Assembly (NCBI GenBank): GCA_003233615.1
Contig: QIMB01000155.1
Coordinates: 1 to 8,828, forward strand
Reading direction: 5' to 3'
Origin: Nitrospirota bacterium
Lineage (GTDB): Bacteria > Nitrospirota > Nitrospiria > Nitrospirales > UBA8639
Length of the DNA: 8,828 bases
The translations under genes were made by a program, and so were the position numbers. The notes beneath the pieces are model-generated. The model saw only the letters and a list, made by a program, of their open reading frames with translations. It was not told the DNA's origin and made no database searches. Below, piece by piece: positions 6,358-8,828 of the stretch; position 1 is the stretch's first letter, and the number at the start of each line of letters is the position of its first letter.

Positions 6358-7367
6358 ACCATCTCCCACTCAGCCTCCTCCAACAAATCTATCCCCGCCT
6401 CACTTTTGGACTTGGAGGAATAGGGATCATCCTGCTCTTGTGTGGCTCTCTGGCACCTGCTGATCAAACAACGACCCTAACGTCCAGCGTCTCCAAACAT
6501 CAAAGGAAGCCTTCCCTACTGTATGTTTCGGATTTCTTCTCATTTGTTGGGAAGGATACTACTGGACATGTCGTCTTTGCTCTCGACAATAATCGAGGAC
6601 GAGACGGAGACACATGGCAAACGGAACACCTTCTGGTTCTGCTCCACGATGAACACAAGGGGTGGCAAGAAATCGAAGGAATGGGATCATACCCTAATAC
6701 CAAAAAACAACTATTCCAGATTCCAAATTCTCCGTATTTTGAATTTACTGGTGACCCAACAACCGGCCTCACCATTTCACACTCCAACAACACACTCACT
6801 CTTGAAATCAGCCCAATAAAAGAGCGGATTCAGCGAAGAGATGGCGATTCCTCTTACCGAATGGGATCATCCTCGGCGATCATGCATTGGCAAGGTCGAA
6901 CCTTACCCGGCAGGATCATTCATGAACAATTGAAAATGACGAACTTCAATCGATTAACTCGGCAATATCTTGATCTGTGGACTGAGTCATATGGGTTATA
7001 TGCATGGGCAGAAGAATCTTCTGACTTCCTGTACGTTCATCAACAAGCTGACGAAACACAGCTTACTCCACTTATCGGAAATCTAGTAGGATTTGCGGTA
7101 TGGAACCATTCGGGTGAATATCTTCACAATCTTCAACTGACCACCCTAGGTTCAACACTAACTTGGGGATTCTATCAATGGCCTCAGGGTTGGAAAGGAC
7201 ACTGGATCGGCCAGGAAGGAAAAGGATCTCTGAGGATGCACATCTCCGATTTACAGGTTATCTCAAATTTCATTCTGGGAGGCCTCGCCATGGGCATCAT
7301 ACAGGGAGAAATCATCTACAATGGAAACGTTCAACAATTCTACGGTATGGCTGAAATACTTCTTTAG
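6351..7367 (+). CDS. Exported AttH/CrtC-like (lipocalin-fold) protein
   Basis: This 338-aa protein has one N-terminal hydrophobic segment (about 18-33), either a signal peptide or a membrane anchor. LLLC at 28-31 is a poor lipobox (Leu at -1). The rest is beta-rich and aromatic: LLYVSDFFSFVGKDTTGHVVFALDNNRG (57-84 region), HLLVLLHD (93-100), IMHWQGRTLPGRIIHE (177-192), FAVWNHSGEY (248-257), and a final strand pair around GEIIYNGNVQQFYGMAEI (319-336). This pattern resembles the AttH/CrtC family, a double-lipocalin fold that includes carotenoid 1,2-hydratase; the resemblance is moderate and is my judgement from pattern, not a search. The ATG lies inside the end of the methyltransferase gene (ATGCTAA overlap), so the two are coupled, with only GGGG (6342-6345) as a weak ribosome binding site. 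A role in binding or hydrating a hydrophobic product at the envelope is plausible but unproven. Confidence 0.7.
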   Translation: MLNHLPLSLLQQIYPRLTFGLGGIGIILLLCGSLAPADQTTTLTSSVSKHQRKPSLLYVSDFFSFVGKDTTGHVVFALDNNRGRDGDTWQTEHLLVLLHDEHKGWQEIEGMGSYPNTKKQLFQIPNSPYFEFTGDPTTGLTISHSNNTLTLEISPIKERIQRRDGDSSYRMGSSSAIMHWQGRTLPGRIIHEQLKMTNFNRLTRQYLDLWTESYGLYAWAEESSDFLYVHQQADETQLTPLIGNLVGFAVWNHSGEYLHNLQLTTLGSTLTWGFYQWPQGWKGHWIGQEGKGSLRMHISDLQVISNFILGGLAMGIIQGEIIYNGNVQQFYGMAEILL

Positions 7368-7440
7368 AAAATACCACTATCATTCCTCAAGCCCGCTCAA
7401 ATGAGGCGTTCATACCTTCACGTTCACAAAGATTCATGAA

Positions 7441-7446
7441 GAGGAG
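7441..7446 (+). promoter_or_regulatory. Ribosome binding site deciding the DUF547 lipoprotein start
   Basis: GAGGAG lies 8 nt upstream of the ATG at 7455. The alternative in-frame ATG at 7527, which would give a shorter and more usual lipoprotein signal, has no such site. Confidence 0.7.
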
Positions 7447-7454
7447 TCCCAACA

Positions 7455-8309
7455 ATGCTCGGTCAATTTCGTACATGTCAATTGTGGCCTAAAACATTCC
7501 AAAGGATCCAACATTTGTTTATCAACATGCATATTCTCTGGCTAAGTATGGCATTAATGACCATGGTAGGGTGCAGTACACTTCCGAGTAGCTATCATCC
7601 AACAAATGCCATCCTGGCGAACAATTTCTCACACGATCTCTTCGACCAAACATTAAGAGCACATGTGCGGAATGGCACAGTCAATTATCCAGATTATGCG
7701 TCTGACTCTCGATTTACGCAATATATCAAGCAACTCAATCGCCTCGACCCCACCACTCTGCCCACTCAAAAGAATCGTCTGGCTTTTTGGATTAATGCCT
7801 ATAATGCCTTTGCCGTCAAAGGTATTTTGGATGGATATTCGCCAAGAACCTGGACCGATAAATATACCTATTTTGTGAGCCGTGACTACATGGTCGGAGG
7901 CGCTAAGGTCAACCTCTATGCCGTAGAACGTAAAATCCTCATTCCCCAATTTCTTGAACCCCGCATCCACTTTGCCATCGTCTGCGCCTCACAATCCTGT
8001 CCCAAACTCCAATCTGCAGCATATACCCCTGAGGGTCTAGAAGAACAACTCACCAACAGTGCCAAACAATTTATCAACGATCCCTCCCGCAATCGATTCG
8101 ATTCTCAACGAAAAATTGCCTATCTATCAATGATATTCGATTGGTTTGAGGAAGACTTTACCAATCATTCGGGAACTCTGCTTAAATATGTTGCGCAATT
8201 CGTGGCGAATGATCAGTTAGCACAGGAGCTTCGCACCACACCCTATACTATTAAATTCCTAGAATATGATTGGGAGCTCAATGGGATTGCCCTTCAGCCA
8301 CAAACTTAA
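7455..8309 (+). CDS. DUF547 domain lipoprotein
   Basis: This 284-aa protein has a long basic N-region, a hydrophobic stretch (27-38) and MVGC at 37-40, a near-consensus lipobox that makes C40 the probable lipidated residue. The mature part is a full DUF547 domain: FDQTLRAHVRNGTVNYPDY (63-81), LAFWINAYNAFAVKGI (109-124), HFAIVCASQSCPKL (172-185) with C177 and C182, AYTPEGLEEQL (189-199), YLSMIFDWFEEDF (223-235) and FLEYDWELNG (268-277). It probably sits in the periplasm, anchored to a membrane. It lies 87 nt after the AttH/CrtC-like gene on the same strand, so it may belong to the same transcript or have its own promoter. It is a paralog of the truncated gene at the left edge. The family's reaction is unknown; the conserved Cys pair and His suggest a catalytic or metal site, by inference only. 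Confidence 0.92.
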   Translation: MLGQFRTCQLWPKTFQRIQHLFINMHILWLSMALMTMVGCSTLPSSYHPTNAILANNFSHDLFDQTLRAHVRNGTVNYPDYASDSRFTQYIKQLNRLDPTTLPTQKNRLAFWINAYNAFAVKGILDGYSPRTWTDKYTYFVSRDYMVGGAKVNLYAVERKILIPQFLEPRIHFAIVCASQSCPKLQSAAYTPEGLEEQLTNSAKQFINDPSRNRFDSQRKIAYLSMIFDWFEEDFTNHSGTLLKYVAQFVANDQLAQELRTTPYTIKFLEYDWELNGIALQPQT

Positions 8310-8403
8310 AGGGTTCTGTCGAAAAGAAACGGAAAAAGCTATTTCCCTATTATCTGGTGGTTTCAAATTCCAAGTGCAACAGATGAATCACGACAGAATC
8401 GAA

Positions 8404-8427
8404 GAAAGACTTCCAGAGGCGTCTTTC
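8404..8427 (+). terminator. Possible weak terminator hairpin
   Basis: A perfect 7-bp stem, GAAAGAC/GTCTTTC, has a 10-nt loop. It lies about 95 nt after the DUF547 stop. No T-run follows directly (AGTTCAGACATTTTATTC), so termination is uncertain. Confidence 0.25.
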
Positions 8428-8491
8428 AGTTCAGACATTTTATTCTGGGTATTCTCAGGAATGCCAAAGTCAGTACAATTGAAAATACTCT

Positions 8492-8506
8492 CCGTCAGTG
8501 TGACGG
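8492..8506. other. Short perfect hairpin CCGTCA-gtg-TGACGG
   Basis: A 6-bp stem with a 3-nt loop, without a following T-run. It could be a weak structural element or chance. Confidence 0.25.
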
Positions 8507-8551
8507 TCTTGGAACAATCCCCTTACTGAATGCAAGAACCCGCTTAAACAG

Positions 8552-8659
8552 ATGGAGGAGTCTGATGGGCAAGAACGTAGGCAAAGATGACCAGAGAATG
8601 CCCGTCTCAAGAAGGTTTTGTCTGAACGAGAGCAGGAAACTCAGTATTTCTTTACTTGA
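8552..8659 (+). pseudogene. Remnant of an IS3-family OrfA (transposase helper)
   Basis: In the frame from ATG 8552 the translation reads MEESDGQERRQR, a TGA stop (8588-8590), then PENARLKKVLSERE. This lines up without gaps on the region after the helix-turn-helix of IS3-family OrfA proteins, where a GGM-x-S-(D/E) stretch leads into the leucine-zipper segment ENARLKKLLAERD. The serine-acidic pair, the ENARLKK block and the acidic-Arg-Glu tail all fall in register. The expected upstream YRW helix-turn-helix end and the downstream LKE...KKW end are missing, the latter replaced by unrelated sequence up to a TGA at 8657-8659. So it is a short, dead fragment with an internal stop. It overlaps the 3' end of the minus-strand gene by a few bases. 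Family call from pattern memory; moderate confidence. Confidence 0.5.
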
Positions 8660-8828
8660 CCATCACCTCAATTGAGTCGGACACGGTCACCATATCGTGG
8701 TCATGTGTAGCCACTTTGACGGTAATCGCATGGTGGCCCGATGGCACTTCATTGAATGTCCCCTTAAACCCCTTCTGATAGATTCCATCCATAAAGACAT
8801 GGACATGATCTGCCATCAGACCCTTCCT
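8652..8828 (-). CDS. Small beta-rich His-containing protein, 3' part only
   Basis: The last 58 codons and stop of a minus-strand gene continue beyond the right edge. The readable part includes DHVHVFMDGIYQKGFKG, then VPSGHHAITVKVATHDHD, and ends in DSIEVMVK. Alternating hydrophobic residues, a central PSGHHAITV turn-strand motif and the HVHVFMDG start resemble the Ig-like or DUF4399-like exported domains in which a short His-rich beta sandwich recurs. The histidines (DHVHV, GHH, THDHD) could bind a metal, but that is speculation. An internal ATG preceded by AGGAAGG lies near the edge, so a 53-aa start inside the window cannot be excluded, but the open frame upstream and usual family length argue for a longer gene. 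Confidence 0.75.
   Translation of the reverse strand, partial: RKGLMADHVHVFMDGIYQKGFKGTFNEVPSGHHAITVKVATHDHDMVTVSDSIEVMVK

Larger units (their letters stand above)
8310..8551. other. Non-coding stretch after the DUF547 lipoprotein gene
   Basis: I see no gene here. One plus-strand frame (to 8529) is open but begins inside the DUF547 gene and has no start signal of its own. Two small hairpins are present: GAAAGAC/GTCTTTC (8404-8427) and CCGTCA/TGACGG (8492-8506). Confidence 0.45.

Noticed and set aside
6351..6460. Lipoprotein signal in the AttH/CrtC-like protein
   Set aside because: The residue before Cys31 is Leu, outside the usual Gly/Ala/Ser; a plain signal peptide or anchor is more likely.
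8565..8675. 36-aa plus-strand frame with a GGAGGAG sequence just upstream
   Set aside because: The spacing to ATG is only 4 nt, the frame overlaps the OrfA remnant in a different phase and the 3' end of the minus-strand gene, and the product resembles nothing. The GGAGGAG is more simply part of the old transposase code.
1..8828. CRISPR array, tRNA, rRNA or riboswitch
   Set aside because: No regularly spaced repeats, cloverleaf with CCA-type end, rRNA segment or recognisable riboswitch core was seen on either strand.

Overview
The window (8828 bases, moderate G+C) shows an accessory chromosomal stretch of a Gram-negative-type bacterium. The best taxonomic guess is a member of Nitrospirota, possibly a low-GC Nitrospira. 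It rests on three things: DUF547, YHS and small CxxC proteins close together; an intergenic element starting GGGGCTGTTGAAAAA that resembles repeats I recall from Nitrospira genomes; and many exported or envelope proteins. This is inference, since no rRNA, tRNA or marker gene is present.

Layout. (1) 1-1157, plus strand: the 3' part of a DUF547 gene, a 62-aa double-CxxC protein and an exported YHS-domain protein. (2) 1158-1874: a gene-poor stretch with a truncated copy of the intergenic repeat and short decayed-looking reading frames. (3) 1875-3218, plus: a ferritin-like (di-iron motif) protein followed 6 nt later by a family-2 glycosyltransferase of the TIGR04283 type. (4) 3306-3767, minus: a MauE/DoxX-like membrane protein with a CGCFG motif, convergent with the glycosyltransferase. 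(5) 3768-4265: a divergent intergenic region that carries a 15-bp sequence also found in gap 2. (6) 4266-8309, plus: a radical SAM enzyme with a SPASM-like Cys-rich C-terminus, a class I methyltransferase, an exported AttH/CrtC-like (lipocalin-fold) protein that overlaps the methyltransferase by 7 nt, and a complete DUF547 lipoprotein. (7) 8310-8651: non-coding sequence with a probable remnant of an IS3-family OrfA. (8) 8652-8828, minus: the 3' end of a gene for a small beta-rich His-containing protein that runs off the window.

How the genes may work together. The strongest candidate for an undescribed unit is the run radical SAM - methyltransferase - AttH/CrtC-like - DUF547 lipoprotein. A redox-type MauE-like membrane protein diverges from it, and a di-iron protein/glycosyltransferase pair lies further upstream. 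The enzyme classes suggest modification of a lipid, isoprenoid or other envelope molecule, but nothing in the sequence names the substrate. Paralogous DUF547 genes at both ends suggest local duplication or rearrangement.
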